From: Fluviicola sp.
GTDB taxonomy: Bacteria; Bacteroidota; Bacteroidia; Flavobacteriales_D; Crocinitomicaceae
Reading direction: 5' to 3'
Assembly: GCA_017983675.1 (NCBI GenBank)
Contig: JAGOAZ010000009.1
Span: 1-64,000 of the forward strand
DNA length: 64,000 bases
The notes beneath the pieces were generated by a model. The model did no database searches. It was not told the origin of the DNA and was given only the letters and a program-made list of their open reading frames with translations. A program made the position numbers and the translations under genes. Below, piece by piece: positions 9,783-18,794 of this stretch (position 1 is its first letter; every line of letters starts with the position of its first letter).

Positions 9783-10845
9783 CGTAATCAATTTTTAAAA
9801 CAGGACTAGTTGGGTGTGCTTGGCATGTTAAAATATATCCGTTTGCAACCTCTTCGTCAGTCAAAGCGTAATTGATATTCATCGACGCACTTCCTTCAAT
9901 GATTTTTGCTTTACAGGTACAACATACACCGCCTTTGCAAGAAAAAGGAACATCCATTCCAGCTTGATCCAAAGCATCTAAAATTGATTTTCCAGTACCT
10001 GATAATTCAATTTTCACAACTTCTCCATCTAGCATTGCACTAACTTGACTCATTCCAGAAAACGCTTCGTTTTTTGAAGATTCGTTATCAACAAGTAAAA
10101 CGGGAGTTGTAAAAAGTTCAAAGTGAATTTTATCTTTCGAAACGCCAAATGTTGTTAACACGTCATTTACATGCACAATCATTTCTTCTGGTCCACATAG
10201 GTAATAGCCGTCAGCATTCAAAATCGATAAATCTGCTTTAACAATTTCAGTTACTGTTTCTTTATTAAAACGACCAAAACTAGCTCCTTCGATTGTTGAT
10301 TTGGTGTAAAAAGGAAATAACTCAACCGTAGAAAGTGTAGTTAAATCGGACAAAAACATAGCCGATTCTGGTGTACTATTCCCATAAAACAATTTAATTT
10401 TAGTTTGTTGCAGTGATTTTGCCATTGAAAGAATTGGTGTTATCCCACTTCCAGCAGCAAATGCAACTATTGATTTTTCATTGTCACGAACTTGAAAATT
10501 TCCTTGCGGAAAATCAACCAAAATTGTCGATCCAGCAACCAATTCGTTAAAAATCCAATTAGATGCTTTACCAGTTGGAATGCGTTTTACGGCAACAGCT
10601 AGCGCTTCGTTTGTTCCACTACAAATGGAATAAGAACGCACTACCGTTTCATTATTGATTAAACAATGTAAATTCAAGTATTGTCCTGGAATAAACTGAA
10701 AATCAGCTTTTAATTCATCTGGAATTCTAAAACTGATTTGACAACTATCAGCTGTCAATTTTTCGTTTTTTAGCACTGCAAGTTCAGCTGAACGCTTGTT
10801 TTTGCTTGTTGATTCCGTTTTTTTGAATCGTGAAAATAAACCCAT
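9775..10845 (-). CDS. PaaE-like FAD/2Fe-2S oxidoreductase (second of two)
   Basis: Electron-transfer reductase with an N-terminal ferredoxin-NADP reductase module and a C-terminal plant-type ferredoxin. Seen: the FAD motif VRSYSICSG, the nucleotide-binding AAGSGITPI, then the 2Fe-2S cysteines in CKGGVCCTC with the fourth in LTCQAHP. This architecture is that of PaaE, the reductase of the phenylacetyl-CoA epoxidase, and of related oxygenase reductases. ATG 10845 is one base after the upstream stop; the longer TTG start is not preferred. It is a clear paralogue of the preceding gene. No paaE lies beside paaABCD at 28985-31495, so this is a candidate partner. That assignment is inference. Confidence 0.85.
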   Translation of the reverse strand: MGLFSRFKKTESTSKNKRSAELAVLKNEKLTADSCQISFRIPDELKADFQFIPGQYLNLHCLINNETVVRSYSICSGTNEALAVAVKRIPTGKASNWIFNELVAGSTILVDFPQGNFQVRDNEKSIVAFAAGSGITPILSMAKSLQQTKIKLFYGNSTPESAMFLSDLTTLSTVELFPFYTKSTIEGASFGRFNKETVTEIVKADLSILNADGYYLCGPEEMIVHVNDVLTTFGVSKDKIHFELFTTPVLLVDNESSKNEAFSGMSQVSAMLDGEVVKIELSGTGKSILDALDQAGMDVPFSCKGGVCCTCKAKIIEGSASMNINYALTDEEVANGYILTCQAHPTSPVLKIDYDV

Positions 10846-10846
10846 A

Positions 10847-11914
10847 TTATTCGTCAAATGAGATAACTAAATTGCTTGAAGTTGGATGTGCTTGGCACGT
10901 TAAAATATAACCAGCTTCCACTTCTTCTTTTTCTAATGCGTAATTAATGTCCATTGATGCAGTTCCTTCTATAATTTTTGCTTTACAAGTACAGCAAACA
11001 CCACCTTTGCAAGCGTAAGGTAAATCAGCACCAGCTTCAAATCCTGCTTCTAAAATATTTTTTCCGTTTGAGTCGAGGTTTAATTCGTAACGGTCATCGT
11101 CTAAAATAATAGTGACTTTTGATGCAACAATTTCTGAAACAGCAACTTCTTTTTTCTCTTGTTTAACATATCCAGTCCCGAAAAGTTCAAAATGAATTTG
11201 TTTTTCTGGAACACCAAACGCGTTTAATTCGTTTTTTACTGCGTGAATCATAGCTTCTGGCCCACAAACGTAGACTTCGTCGATTGCTGCGGGATTTAAA
11301 AAACCACTACACAACTTCCGTACTTTTTCATCATCAATTCGACCTTTTTGAATCACATTACCAAGGCTTTCACGGCTCAAAATGTGAATCAAGCGGAATT
11401 GCTTCATGAAACGGTTTTTTAATGCTTCCAATTCCTCGCGGAAAATAATGCTTGAAAATCCTTTGTTACCATAGAACAAGGTAACTTCACTCATCGGTTC
11501 TTCTGCTAAAATTGTTTTGATGATCGAAATGATTGGAGTAATTCCACTACCTGCAGCAAATAAAACGTATGATTTTTGATTCGAAGTTGCTGGCGTTAAT
11601 TTGAAATTTCCAGCTGGAGTCATTACTTCTAAATTATCTCCAATTTTTAAGTCGTTTGTTGCCCAAGTGGAGAATTTTCCATTTTCTACACGTTTAACTG
11701 CAACGCGAAGTGTTTGTTCGTTGGGAGCAGCGCAAATAGAGTATGAACGTCTGACTTCTTCACCAGCAATCGTTGCTTTTATGGTAATATATTGTCCTGC
11801 ATAAAAAGAAAACTCCTCTTTTAAATCGTTTGGAACAGCAAAGCCGATTGATACTGCATCTTCTGTTTCGTGATGAATATCAATTACTTGAAGGGGGTGA
11901 AATTTTGGATTCAT
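10847..11914 (-). CDS. PaaE-like FAD/2Fe-2S oxidoreductase (first of two)
   Basis: 355 residues with the same layout as its downstream neighbour: an FAD-binding RRSYSICAAP motif, a nucleotide-binding AAGSGITPI motif, and a C-terminal 2Fe-2S domain with CKGGVCCTC and LTCQAHP. The C-terminal domains of the two paralogues are nearly superimposable (KAKIIEG, INYAL), while the N-terminal halves differ more, consistent with an old tandem duplication. It opens the four-gene operon; a TAnnTTTG box lies 20 nt upstream. It could be the reductase of phenylacetyl-CoA epoxidase or of another oxygenase. Confidence 0.87.
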   Translation of the reverse strand: MNPKFHPLQVIDIHHETEDAVSIGFAVPNDLKEEFSFYAGQYITIKATIAGEEVRRSYSICAAPNEQTLRVAVKRVENGKFSTWATNDLKIGDNLEVMTPAGNFKLTPATSNQKSYVLFAAGSGITPIISIIKTILAEEPMSEVTLFYGNKGFSSIIFREELEALKNRFMKQFRLIHILSRESLGNVIQKGRIDDEKVRKLCSGFLNPAAIDEVYVCGPEAMIHAVKNELNAFGVPEKQIHFELFGTGYVKQEKKEVAVSEIVASKVTIILDDDRYELNLDSNGKNILEAGFEAGADLPYACKGGVCCTCKAKIIEGTASMDINYALEKEEVEAGYILTCQAHPTSSNLVISFDE

Positions 11915-11933
11915 TTCGCTTGTTTATTTTCGC

Positions 11934-11941
11934 CAAAATTA
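11934..11941 (-). promoter_or_regulatory. -7 box of the reductase-SDR-dus operon
   Basis: Read on the minus strand the site is TAATTTTG, matching TAnnTTTG. It lies 20 nt before the ATG at 11914, the spacing seen repeatedly in this window. No clear -33 element. Confidence 0.6.
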
Positions 11942-11985
11942 ACAATTTTATTGGCTTTAATACTTAAATCGTGACCTTGTTTTGT

Positions 11986-14169
11986 CTAGTTTTTTATGAA
12001 TTTCTTCACAACTTTTTCACCGTTAATTTCAGCAGAAACGACATAACTACCTGCAGAAAATGGGCTACAATCGATTAGAGAAAGAATTTCTCCCTTTTCT
12101 TGTTGGTAAACAATAACTCCAGCTTCATTGTAGATGGTTATTTTTTGAAGCGTTTTTCCTGTTGGAACAAAAAGTTCAATTGAATTTGCGGTTGGATTCG
12201 GGTAAACCACCAACCAATTATCTGCTGCAATTTCTTCAATCGAAATGGTATTCAACGCTAATAAAACAGCAGCTAAAGCATTTACTTTACCCATGCCCCA
12301 ACGCGTATTTCCAGGTGAAGTAATGTTTCCAGTATGTTGATCTAATCGAGCCGTTTGCTTTAAAATTGTTTTCACTTGATCGGGCATGAGGTATGGATTT
12401 GCATCTAAAATTAAGGCAACAATTCCCGCAACAGCTGGTGAAGACATTGATGTTCCAGAAAAGCGCGCAAAATCATACGTAGTGCCGTTGAATGTTGTCG
12501 AGGCTACAGCGCTATAAGTTGCATCAGTAAAAGAAGAAATGGACGAAGTAACACTTACTCCAGGCGCAGAAATATCGGGTTTCATTACTTCCGTGTACAA
12601 TGGTCCAATACTTGTGAACGTTGCTTGTCCACCTCCAACTAAACTACCATTTGCTGTGTAATAGGATGAGGCATAAGCGCCAACTGAAATTGCATCTGGA
12701 GAACAAGTAGGCTCGCCGATACTGTAATTCGCATCACCTGCAATTCCATTCGTTCCAAAAGTTGTGAAAGGCATTCCCCAATTTCCAACACCTGTTACTA
12801 ACTCTGTAACATTCCAATAATGAACTGTTCCGTTTGCTGCGAAACTGGATAAAACGGTAGCATAGCTTGTGTTCTTGTTTTGTACACGTAAACGCAAATT
12901 TGGTCGGTTGTTTAACGGATGGTTGTGCTCACCAGCGACATTAAACAATATTGTATCTGAACCAATAATAAAACTTGAATCGATGTAACTCGAAATGGTA
13001 GCTGTATTTATTGTATCACTGCTCGCCAGTAACGTCCCATTAGAAGAATAGATTTTCAATTGGACACCAAAATCCTTGTTTTCTTCTCCCCACATGGTAA
13101 CACTTTGTCCCCACATATTTGGATTAGCAGTGTAATCGTAAAAATTAATGCGCGAATCGAAGTGATTATTAGCAAATTGTTTTTTGATGTGAAAATTCAC
13201 ATTTCCGTTATTTCCAGCAGATGCAACAAAAACAACACCTTGATCTGATAACGTTTGCAAAGCTTGTGATAACAAGGAGTTTCCATCTAATGTGCCCATG
13301 TAGTATAATCCCCAACTCATGTTGATGACTAATCTTTTTCCATCTGCGGTAGCTTTTTCATGCATCCAATTAAAGCCATCAATTACTGACGCCGCATCAA
13401 TTAAAAATGTACAAAACAAAAATTCCGATTCAAATGCAAACCCGCGAAAGTTAAACCCAGCATCACTACCACCTGCAATTCCAGCAACGTGACTTCCATG
13501 TGTATTGTAACTGTAAATGTTTGCTGTATCTGATCCCGCGGCTAACAATTCGGAAGAAGAATCGTATTCCACACCATAATTATAAGATGTTGGTGTCGCT
13601 CCAATTTGTTTGTATTGATCCCAAGCTGCTTTCACGCGTGTAGTTTGTAAAAGCGTGTCATAAAACATCGGATGTGTGTAATCGAATCCCCAATCTGTTA
13701 TTCCGATGTACACATTTTTTCCTGTAAATGCACGCGGCAAGTTAATACCTTTTTGAACGCTATCAGCTTTGGTGTCTTTGACCGCTTTGTCTAAATGAGG
13801 TTGTATTTTAGAGGGAAATTCAATGTACGAAAAAAAGTCACCCAAATTAACGTCGTTCAATACCGAAAGCGGCACTTTTAGTGTGCGAATTTGACCGGTT
13901 TTTTTTCCGAGAATACATCCTTTTGTTTTTAACGCTTCCCAATTCGCAGTAGTTTTTTCAATTCCAAAAAGGGAGATGTAATGAATTCCTTTTATGGTGT
14001 AAATCGAATAAGTATTATTTGCAACGAGCGAACTTAAATCACTGCTTGGTTGTTTAACAAAAGACATCAATTTTTGCCAATCATTTTGTTGATTCGCAGG
14101 TAAACGTTGTGCGAAAAACTGAAAGGGGAGTAATGTAATTACAGAAATGAGTACAAAGAAATTTTTCAT
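11986..14169 (-). CDS. secreted subtilisin-like serine protease with T9SS sorting domain
   Basis: 727-residue S8-family endopeptidase exported by Sec and then the type IX system. The start at 14169 gives a signal peptide (MKNFFVLISVITLLPFQFFA); an in-frame extension to 14235 would bury it. The catalytic triad is visible: D159 in ITDWGFDYTHP, H224 in NTHGSHVAG, and serine in FSGTSMSSPAVAG. A long insert lies between His and Ser. The last roughly 80 residues form a type A sorting domain (VVYPNPTANS ... GSYVVSAEINGE ... KKFIKN). It is transcribed alone, divergent from apaG. Confidence 0.93.
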   Translation of the reverse strand: MKNFFVLISVITLLPFQFFAQRLPANQQNDWQKLMSFVKQPSSDLSSLVANNTYSIYTIKGIHYISLFGIEKTTANWEALKTKGCILGKKTGQIRTLKVPLSVLNDVNLGDFFSYIEFPSKIQPHLDKAVKDTKADSVQKGINLPRAFTGKNVYIGITDWGFDYTHPMFYDTLLQTTRVKAAWDQYKQIGATPTSYNYGVEYDSSSELLAAGSDTANIYSYNTHGSHVAGIAGGSDAGFNFRGFAFESEFLFCTFLIDAASVIDGFNWMHEKATADGKRLVINMSWGLYYMGTLDGNSLLSQALQTLSDQGVVFVASAGNNGNVNFHIKKQFANNHFDSRINFYDYTANPNMWGQSVTMWGEENKDFGVQLKIYSSNGTLLASSDTINTATISSYIDSSFIIGSDTILFNVAGEHNHPLNNRPNLRLRVQNKNTSYATVLSSFAANGTVHYWNVTELVTGVGNWGMPFTTFGTNGIAGDANYSIGEPTCSPDAISVGAYASSYYTANGSLVGGGQATFTSIGPLYTEVMKPDISAPGVSVTSSISSFTDATYSAVASTTFNGTTYDFARFSGTSMSSPAVAGIVALILDANPYLMPDQVKTILKQTARLDQHTGNITSPGNTRWGMGKVNALAAVLLALNTISIEEIAADNWLVVYPNPTANSIELFVPTGKTLQKITIYNEAGVIVYQQEKGEILSLIDCSPFSAGSYVVSAEINGEKVVKKFIKN

Positions 14170-14311
14170 AGTTAAAATTAAGAAGAGTTTTTCGTTTTTC
14201 ACTATTAGTATGTAACAAATCTGACAAAAACTCAAATAAACGATGAAATTAAATGTTAAAAAATTGGTGAATTAGAATTGTTTTTTTATCTTTCCTTCAA
14301 ACAACACACTT

Positions 14312-14704
14312 ATGACACAACAAACTGCAATCACGAAAGGAGTATTAGTAAAAGTAAATACTGAATACAGAGAAGATTTATCCACGATCACCGAAGGGGT
14401 TTATTATTTTAATTATCATATTACAATTGAGAATCAAAACAGCTATCCTGTTCAGTTGGTTCACCGCGATTGGTTTATTTATGATTCATTATTTCCTTCT
14501 GCACACGTAAGTGGGGAAGGGGTGATTGGTCAACAACCAGTTTTAGAAGCAGGAGAAATTTTCTCCTATGCAAGCGGGTGTGAATTGCGTTCTGAAATTG
14601 GATCGATGAGTGGTTTTTACACGTTCGTTCATGCTGAAACGCAAGAAACAATTCGAGTTGATATACCTACTTTTCATTTGATATATCCTGGGAGGATGAA
14701 TTAA
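14312..14704 (+). CDS. apaG: ApaG domain protein
   Basis: 130 residues, the typical ApaG length. It has the family's beta-sandwich sequence: YHITIENQNSYPVQLVHRDW, VSGEGVIGQQP, the FSYASGCELRSEIGSMSGFY block and a closing IPTFHL. ApaG proteins are linked to divalent-cation phenotypes, but their biochemical role is unsettled. A TATCTTTC sequence at 14287-14294, one mismatch from TAnnTTTG and 18 nt before the ATG, may be its -7 element. Its 3' end overlaps the convergent TPR gene by 38 bp. Confidence 0.93.
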   Translation: MTQQTAITKGVLVKVNTEYREDLSTITEGVYYFNYHITIENQNSYPVQLVHRDWFIYDSLFPSAHVSGEGVIGQQPVLEAGEIFSYASGCELRSEIGSMSGFYTFVHAETQETIRVDIPTFHLIYPGRMN

Positions 14705-15926
14705 TCCTCGTTTTCATCAAGAGTAGAAGGAGCAATATAACGATAACTCCCCATTCCCATTTTAAGGTTAACCCAGCTTTTTGTTCGGTTGAAATGGGTA
14801 GTGACGTTGTTTCCAATTGAAGCATTTCTAATTGTAGTGCTTTTATTTCTTCTTCATCGGCACGATTATCAATTTCAATTTTCTTCAACAGTTCTAACTG
14901 CTGCTCACGGTATTTATTTGCGCTTTCAAAATCTTTTTGGGCTTTGCTCAATTCTGCAAGTGCATTCAATGCGTCGTTTTGCTCCGATTTTAATTGATAA
15001 TTGGAAGCCGTTTCCAGTGACTGAACATACCATTTGTGTGCGTTTTCTAGATCGTTACTGTAATAGTAAAAATCGCCTAAATTGTAATAACTCTCTGAAA
15101 TTGATTTAAAATCCTTTGCTTTTAAACGTAATTGGAGCGCTTTTAAGAAAAAGCTTTTTGATTGCTTGAAATCATTGTTTTCATAATAGATTATTGCTAG
15201 ATTATTCAAAGCATTGGCTATCGGACTGATTAAATTCGTTTGTTGCGCACTTTGATAAGAAGACAAAAAATATCCTTCTGCTCGAATTAAATCGCCTTTT
15301 CGCATATAAAAATCACCCAATTTGGCATATACAGCACTTTTTTTACGTTCATTTTTTTCCTGACAAACGATTTTTTCATAAAGTTGCAATGTTGCTAAAG
15401 CCTTTTCGGTTTTACCTGACAATAAATATGCTTCTGATAAAACTAACAATCCATCGGATTTTAATTGTTTGTTGGATGAAATCCGTGCATGTTTGACAGA
15501 TTTCTCAGCCCAATACAAAGCAGATTTTGCATCACGTTCAATAACATATCCTTGACTGATTATTTTTGTGGCCAAGCATAATTCTCGGTTATCATTGCGT
15601 TTCTCCATAATTGGCAGCATCGCTTTTAAAGTTGTAATGCCATCGATAACTTTTCCAGTTAAAATAAAGTATTCTGAAAGTATTATTTTTCCTTTTTCTA
15701 TAGCGGGATAATAGTGATGTTGGATACCGAAAAAATACAATTTTTCACCTACATAACGCAACGAATCACGCGCTTCACTTTGGTAAATGGCATTTAACTT
15801 TTCTGCAGCATTCATGCGCTCAAGTGCTGATCCTTTTGTCAACTTCTCTAAATAAAAATGTGTATTTGCGCCAAATGCAATCGACGAAAAAAAGGCAATA
15901 ATGAAGAAGTAGTAGCGGTTTTTCAT
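14667..15926 (-). CDS. exported TPR protein with C-terminal membrane anchor
   Basis: 419 residues: signal peptide (MKNRYYFFIIAFFSSIAFG), an all-helical body of TPR units (for example ALNNLAIIYYENNDFKQSKSFF and SYYNLGDFYYYSNDLENAHKWY), a coiled-coil-like segment (LLKKIEIDNRADEEEIKALQ), and a C-terminal helix (WGVIVILLLLLLM) with a short cytoplasmic tail. This is the sensor half of Bacteroidota TPR histidine kinases or TPR-LuxR regulators without an output domain. The frame ends normally, so nothing shows that a kinase part was lost. CAATAATA at 15941, reading TATTATTG on the minus strand, is a weak -7 candidate. Confidence 0.82.
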   Translation of the reverse strand: MKNRYYFFIIAFFSSIAFGANTHFYLEKLTKGSALERMNAAEKLNAIYQSEARDSLRYVGEKLYFFGIQHHYYPAIEKGKIILSEYFILTGKVIDGITTLKAMLPIMEKRNDNRELCLATKIISQGYVIERDAKSALYWAEKSVKHARISSNKQLKSDGLLVLSEAYLLSGKTEKALATLQLYEKIVCQEKNERKKSAVYAKLGDFYMRKGDLIRAEGYFLSSYQSAQQTNLISPIANALNNLAIIYYENNDFKQSKSFFLKALQLRLKAKDFKSISESYYNLGDFYYYSNDLENAHKWYVQSLETASNYQLKSEQNDALNALAELSKAQKDFESANKYREQQLELLKKIEIDNRADEEEIKALQLEMLQLETTSLPISTEQKAGLTLKWEWGVIVILLLLLLMKTRINSSSQDISNEK

Positions 15927-16050
15927 GTGGTTTATTTAAACAATAATACAATTTTTCGTGCAAAAAACCAAATAGAATTTGCGTTAATTTATTTCAATTA
16001 AAAAGGAAATAAATGTGATTTAGGTAACGATAGAAATTGATACATTCTGT

Positions 16051-16058
16051 TAACTTTG
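16051..16058 (+). promoter_or_regulatory. -7 box of the P5C dehydrogenase gene
   Basis: TAACTTTG matches TAnnTTTG, 19 nt before the ATG at 16077. The sequence from its TTTG through the next 12 bases is repeated exactly at 24002-24017. Confidence 0.65.
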
Positions 16059-16076
16059 TACCATAAAATCGAATCT

Positions 16077-17705
16077 ATGTCAAATGCATTTTTTGTCGTT
16101 CCAAAACCAATTAACGAACCCGTTAAGGCTTATGCCCCAGGAACAGCTGAACGCGATGCTTTAATCGCTGAATATAATTTATTGGCCAATCAAGCGCCAA
16201 TCGAAATTCCAATGTATATTGGAAATGAAAAAGTGACAACGGACAAAAAAGTTCCAATGTCGCCACCTCACGACCACAAAAAAGTATTGGGACATTTCAA
16301 TGCTGGTGATAGTTCTCATGTTGAGAAAGCAATCAATGCGGCATTAGCTGCTAAAAAAGATTGGGCAAATTTACCGTGGGAACAACGTGCTGCAATTTTC
16401 TTAAAAGCTGCAGATTTGTTAGCTGGACCATTCAGAAATAGAATGAATGCAGCGACCATGTTGGCGCAATCAAAAAATGTTTTTCAAGCTGAAATTGACG
16501 CGGCGTGTGAGTTGATCGATTTTTTCCGATTTAACGTGCAGTACATGACGCAAATTTACAAAGAGCAACCAGAATCGCTTCCAGGAATGTGGAACCGCTT
16601 GGAATACCGTCCATTGGAAGGGTTTGTTTTTGCAGTAACGCCATTTAATTTCACGTCAATTGCAGCGAATTTATGTGCTGCTCCAGCAATGATGGGGAAT
16701 GTGGTAGTATGGAAACCTGCTGAATCACAAATGTATTCTGCTCAAGTTATTATGGATTTGTTCGAAGCTGCAGGTGTTCCTCCAGGTGTTATTAATATGA
16801 TCAGTGTTGATGGACCTGTTGCTGGAGATGTTGTTTTCAAACACAAGGATTTAGCAGGATTACATTTCACAGGTTCTACAGGAGTTTTCCGTCATTTATG
16901 GAAAGAAATCGGTAATAACATTGAAAAATACCGTTCTTATCCACGTATAGTTGGTGAAACAGGTGGAAAAGATTTCATCATGGTGCACAAATCGGCTAAT
17001 GCGGCAGAAGTTGCCACAGCTATGTCGCGTGGTGCTTTTGAATTCCAAGGACAGAAATGTTCAGCGGCTTCTCGTGCTTACGTTCCTTCGAATATTTGGT
17101 CTGCTGTAAAAGCAATTTATGTGGATCAAGTCTCTTCGTTCAAAATGGGTTCACCAGCAGACACTTCGAACTTCGTGAATGCTGTGATTGATGAACGTGC
17201 TTTTGATAAAATTGCTGGTTACATTGATTATGTAAAAACGCAAGCAGATGCTGAGATAATTACAGGTGGAAATTACGATAAAACAAACGGATATTTCATA
17301 GAGCCAACAACAGTGGTGACAACAAATCCGAAGTTCCGTACCATGTGCGAGGAGATTTTCGGACCTGTTTTAACAATTTATGTTTATCCTGAAAATGAAT
17401 TCGAGCAAACCTTGGCTTTATTAGATGAAACATCTGATTATGCCTTAACAGGTTCGATCATTTCAAACGATCGTTATGCCATTCAAGTAGCGACAAAAGC
17501 TTTGGAAAATGCAGCTGGAAATTTCTATATCAATGACAAACCAACAGGAGCAGTCGTAGGACAACAGCCATTTGGAGGTGCTAGAGGTTCTGGTACAAAT
17601 GACAAAGCGGGAGCTGCAATGAATTTATTGCGTTGGACTTCTGCCCGAACAATCAAAGAAACATTCGTTCCGCCAAAAGATTATAAATATCCGTTTTTGG
17701 GATAG
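16077..17705 (+). CDS. pruA: 1-pyrroline-5-carboxylate dehydrogenase
   Basis: NAD-dependent oxidation of glutamate semialdehyde/P5C to glutamate, the second step of proline degradation. The 542-residue length and the sequence match the ALDH4A1-like single-function type rather than PutA. Catalytic C328 is in GQKCSAASRAYVP and the general base E294 in VGETGGKDF. The substrate-contact blocks VTPFNFTSIAAN and FTGSTGVF and the C-terminal QQPFGGARGSGTNDK are present. ATG 16077 is used because the TTG 21 bases earlier overlaps the -7 box. No proline dehydrogenase gene is nearby. A terminator follows. Confidence 0.95.
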   Translation: MSNAFFVVPKPINEPVKAYAPGTAERDALIAEYNLLANQAPIEIPMYIGNEKVTTDKKVPMSPPHDHKKVLGHFNAGDSSHVEKAINAALAAKKDWANLPWEQRAAIFLKAADLLAGPFRNRMNAATMLAQSKNVFQAEIDAACELIDFFRFNVQYMTQIYKEQPESLPGMWNRLEYRPLEGFVFAVTPFNFTSIAANLCAAPAMMGNVVVWKPAESQMYSAQVIMDLFEAAGVPPGVINMISVDGPVAGDVVFKHKDLAGLHFTGSTGVFRHLWKEIGNNIEKYRSYPRIVGETGGKDFIMVHKSANAAEVATAMSRGAFEFQGQKCSAASRAYVPSNIWSAVKAIYVDQVSSFKMGSPADTSNFVNAVIDERAFDKIAGYIDYVKTQADAEIITGGNYDKTNGYFIEPTTVVTTNPKFRTMCEEIFGPVLTIYVYPENEFEQTLALLDETSDYALTGSIISNDRYAIQVATKALENAAGNFYINDKPTGAVVGQQPFGGARGSGTNDKAGAAMNLLRWTSARTIKETFVPPKDYKYPFLG

Positions 17706-17723
17706 AAAATGATTATAAATAAG

Positions 17724-17754
17724 AAGGCTGGATAGAGATATTCAGCCTTTTTTT
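17724..17754 (+). terminator. intrinsic terminator after pruA
   Basis: AAGGCTG pairs with CAGCCTT across a 12-nt loop and is followed by a T run, 18 nt past the pruA stop. Confidence 0.8.
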
Positions 17755-17780
17755 ATGAAAAATCGACAAATAAATTGGCG

Positions 17781-18626
17781 TTATTTTCGAATACCGATTC
17801 GGTTATTCTTTAAATCAATTAATAATTGGGTTTCCAAAAAGGGATGATTACCTATAATGCCATCAATTTTTGCTCCTTTCAATTGTCTTGAATAACCACG
17901 TTCATCAAAATAAGTCACCTTGTTAAGATTCATTGCGGGATAATGACTGATAACTTTCGAATTTAAATCAAATGAAATCGCAGTTATGATTTTCCCCCAT
18001 GAAGAGATAGGAATTTCTTCGCGTGTGCTTTTTGGAACACGCAACTGTTTCACTATTTTTTGAGTTGTTATTAAATCAAACATACTAGAACCGGTGTCAA
18101 ATAAAAATTCAGATGTTCGATTATTTATTTTTAAAAGAATAGTAGGTCGAGAAAAACTCAAACCAGATGGGAGAAAAGTATACAAGGAAGTATCAACGTT
18201 AGATAAAATAACAATTCGTTGATTAACATAATCAATTTCAATCGTTTTATTAACCAAAAAGTCGATGCCAATTGTCCCGATAACTAATTGATTTCCTATC
18301 ATATATGGCATGCTACTTGGAAGAGAGACTAACCGGATTGTTCCCAAAGTTGATTCTAATTCCGAGGCATTTGCATTGATTCCAAGGTCCAAAAAACTTG
18401 TTGTATCAGCAGTGTATAAGTAGGAATCTTCAGCACCAGTATCAAGTTGAAAAAAACAAGTTTTTTTGTTGTTTTTCAGTGTGACTGGCAAGAAAATTGC
18501 AGTTTTTTCAACCAACTTTCCAGTTATCGTATCATTCGTCCAAATAAAATGAAGCGTATCATTTTTTTGAGCGAATGCAATGCATGAATTGAATAAAAAT
18601 AAGATGAAGTAACTGAAAAAACGCAT
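17781..18626 (-). CDS. two-lobed retropepsin-like aspartyl protease, exported
   Basis: 281 residues with a signal peptide (MRFFSYFILFLFNSCIAFAQ). Two aspartyl-protease half-sites are visible in one chain: LDTGAEDS with D62 and FDTGSSMF with D177. Each is followed by the hydrophobic-Gly flap-end pattern (IGTIGIDFL after the first, IDGIIGNHPFL after the second), so both lobes look complete. A 34-residue upstream extension to 18728 is open but would hide the signal peptide. Substrates are unknown, and the protein stands alone between convergent pruA and a divergent sensor kinase. Confidence 0.82.
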   Translation of the reverse strand: MRFFSYFILFLFNSCIAFAQKNDTLHFIWTNDTITGKLVEKTAIFLPVTLKNNKKTCFFQLDTGAEDSYLYTADTTSFLDLGINANASELESTLGTIRLVSLPSSMPYMIGNQLVIGTIGIDFLVNKTIEIDYVNQRIVILSNVDTSLYTFLPSGLSFSRPTILLKINNRTSEFLFDTGSSMFDLITTQKIVKQLRVPKSTREEIPISSWGKIITAISFDLNSKVISHYPAMNLNKVTYFDERGYSRQLKGAKIDGIIGNHPFLETQLLIDLKNNRIGIRK

Positions 18627-18794
18627 GTGAAGAAAGTTAATTGTAGCTAAAATAACAAATTTGAATGATGGAGTAGGAGATGTTTTTGCGAAAGACTTAC
18701 TAGAAATATTAGGGACAATTTGAATCACATAAAATTATTTCAAAAAAAAAAGTAACTTTAAACAATACTATATACCAAATCGCCTAGAAAATTT

